The position numbers and the translations under genes are program-made. This document shows positions 20,649 through 21,300 of a stretch of 21,300 nucleotides of DNA, piece after piece; the stretch's first letter is position 1; the number at the start of each line of letters is the position of its first letter. Origin of the DNA: an uncultured Clostridia bacterium. Lineage in GTDB: Bacteria; Bacillota; Clostridia; TANB77; CAG-465. The DNA is taken from assembly GCA_947628575.1 (NCBI GenBank), contig CANRAK010000013.1, forward strand, positions 1 to 21,300, in the 5' to 3' direction. The notes below the pieces were generated by a model. That model was not told the DNA's origin. It made no database searches and saw only the letters and a list, made by a program, of their open reading frames with translations.

Positions 20649-20831
20649 TTACCAGCATTTTTCTAAGTCATTTGCAGAATAAGAGTCAACTACTTGTCCA
20701 TTATTTATAGAAACCATATATAAATCACCATTTTTATCTATGATGTATCCTTCTTGTCCTCTGTATTTTACTCTTACTCTATCTCCTATTTTAAATTTAT
20801 CACTGTTGTTACTGAAATTAAAAATACACAT
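20649..20831 (-). CDS. Small SH3/KOW-like hypothetical protein
   Basis: A 60-aa protein. KFKIGDRVRVKYRGQEGYII (12-31), DGDLYMVS-like beta strands and a final SANDLEKCW look like a small beta barrel of the SH3 or KOW type: a GDRVRV strand, a turn, then a strand with a conserved Gly. Such domains bind nucleic acid or protein. AAAGGAG lies about 6-8 bases before the ATG, and a good promoter stands upstream, so it has its own transcript. No precise family is known to me. Confidence 0.6.
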   Translation of the reverse strand: MCIFNFSNNSDKFKIGDRVRVKYRGQEGYIIDKNGDLYMVSINNGQVVDSYSANDLEKCW

Positions 20832-20874
20832 TGCTATCTCCTTTAAACATTCGTATTAAATCATTTCAGTAAAT

Positions 20875-20903
20875 ATTATATCATTCATACTGTAGATTTT
20901 CAA
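20875..20903 (-). promoter_or_regulatory. Promoter of the small SH3-like gene
   Basis: Minus strand TTGAAA (20898-20903), 17-bp spacer, TATAAT (20875-20880) preceded by TGA. It is close to consensus and the second-best promoter in the window. The leader is about 35 nt. Confidence 0.75.
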
Positions 20904-20967
20904 ACAAAATAAATAATATAGAAAAATATTTAATATCGTACATTATATTAATTAGCTTTTATATAAA

Positions 20968-21300
20968 TTATTTTTCAAATATAAAAATATACTCGTGCGC
21001 AAGTAAATAAAAATCAACATTTTTACTTTTCCAATAATCTGTTTTTTGACAATTATGTTGTTCCTTTATTATGACTTCTTTTAGCACAAAACCTGATTGA
21101 ATAAAAATATTCATAAGATAAAATCCTAATGGAATAATATTACCATTCTTTCTAATATCTCCAATAAGTATTGAACAAAATTTTTTCTTTTTTAAGATTC
21201 TATAGCATTCTTTAGAAATTAATTTCATTTGATTTAAAAACTCTTTTAGATTTAATCTAGATAAATCTCCACTTATATTAGTACTATATTTTATTATATC
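20968..21300 (-). CDS. C-terminal part of a DNA methyltransferase, cut by the right edge
   Basis: The frame is open to position 21300, giving 111 residues. It begins DIIKYSTNISGDLSRLN, has the helix KEFLNQMKLISKECYRILKK, then the strand FCSILIGDIRKNGNIIPLGF and VLKEVIIKEQHNCQK, and ends with LLAHEYIFIFEK. This is the usual ending of N6-adenine/N4-cytosine methyltransferases of the beta type (yRvLK, GDiR, HEYIfvFeK). The catalytic (D/N/S)PP(Y/W) and FxGxG motifs must lie to the right of the window. An ATG at 21226-21228 in the same frame is internal. No restriction gene is visible downstream, so it could be an orphan or the partner of a gene outside. Confidence 0.75.
   Translation of the reverse strand, partial: DIIKYSTNISGDLSRLNLKEFLNQMKLISKECYRILKKKKFCSILIGDIRKNGNIIPLGFYLMNIFIQSGFVLKEVIIKEQHNCQKTDYWKSKNVDFYLLAHEYIFIFEK

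Noticed and set aside
1..21300. Alternative genetic code with TGA as tryptophan, suggested by the very low GC content
   Set aside because: TGA ends the genes at 1771-1773 and 1636-1638, and Trp residues in conserved motifs are encoded by TGG.
1..21300. CRISPR array, tRNA or rRNA genes, insertion sequences
   Set aside because: No regularly spaced direct repeats, no tRNA-like TTCRANYC arm with acceptor stem, and no transposase motifs were seen on either strand.

Overview
The window is a very AT-rich stretch that fits a low-GC member of the Bacillota, probably a gut-type Clostridia. Ribosome binding sites are strong GGAGG-type, -10 boxes are often TGATATAAT, and several families are typical of that group (DUF3789-like peptide, SWIM protein, HTH-Fic, sortase-like protein). 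TGA works as a stop (for example at 1771-1773), so the standard code applies. Every protein gene I accept is on the minus strand. The one clear plus-strand unit is an RNA gene at about 2320-2556. I see no tRNA, rRNA, CRISPR array, transposase or integrase.

Layout from left to right. (1) 1-87 is the start of a membrane protein that runs off the left edge. (2) 155-2187 is a small phage- or element-like replication module: two HTH-type regulator-like proteins, a DnaD/HTH-type replication initiator, a 38-aa DUF3789-like membrane peptide and an acidic protein. (3) 2285-2556 is a structured non-coding RNA driven by a perfect TTGACA-17-TATAAT promoter and ended by an intrinsic terminator. (4) 2768-10107 is the centre of interest. 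It encodes, in transcription order, a truncated FtsZ-like GTPase, a DnaJ C-terminal domain with no J domain, a DnaB helicase domain with no N-domain, a protein of an uncharacterised domain, a PolC polymerase fragment with its catalytic Asp motif lost and fused to a second copy of that domain, then an AAA+ ATPase of the CbxX/SpoVK type with an inactive first AAA module, and a membrane-anchored zinc ribbon. The two promoters of this block (before the FtsZ-like gene and before the AAA+ gene) share a 17-bp element placed exactly 27 bp upstream of each -10 box, which points to common control. (5) 10316-14844 is defence-like: WYL regulator, GIY-YIG nuclease, PD-(D/E)XK nuclease, a DUF2779 nuclease broken by two poly-A indels, and a 22-aa membrane peptide. 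(6) 15133-21300 is a mixed accessory stretch: secreted sortase-like protein, broken pRiA4b ORF-3-like gene, SWIM zinc-finger protein, metallophosphoesterase, HTH-Fic protein, a small SH3-like protein and a partial DNA methyltransferase at the right edge.

The strongest candidate for an undescribed system is block 4: one operon built from cut-down versions of core division, chaperone and replication proteins, linked by a shared promoter element to an AAA+ gene. What it does cannot be read from the sequence. A decoy or dominant-negative role, or an independent complex assembled from old parts, are both hypotheses. Four genes carry a frameshift or internal stop; two of the lesions lie in poly-A tracts, so assembly error should be excluded before calling these genes dead.
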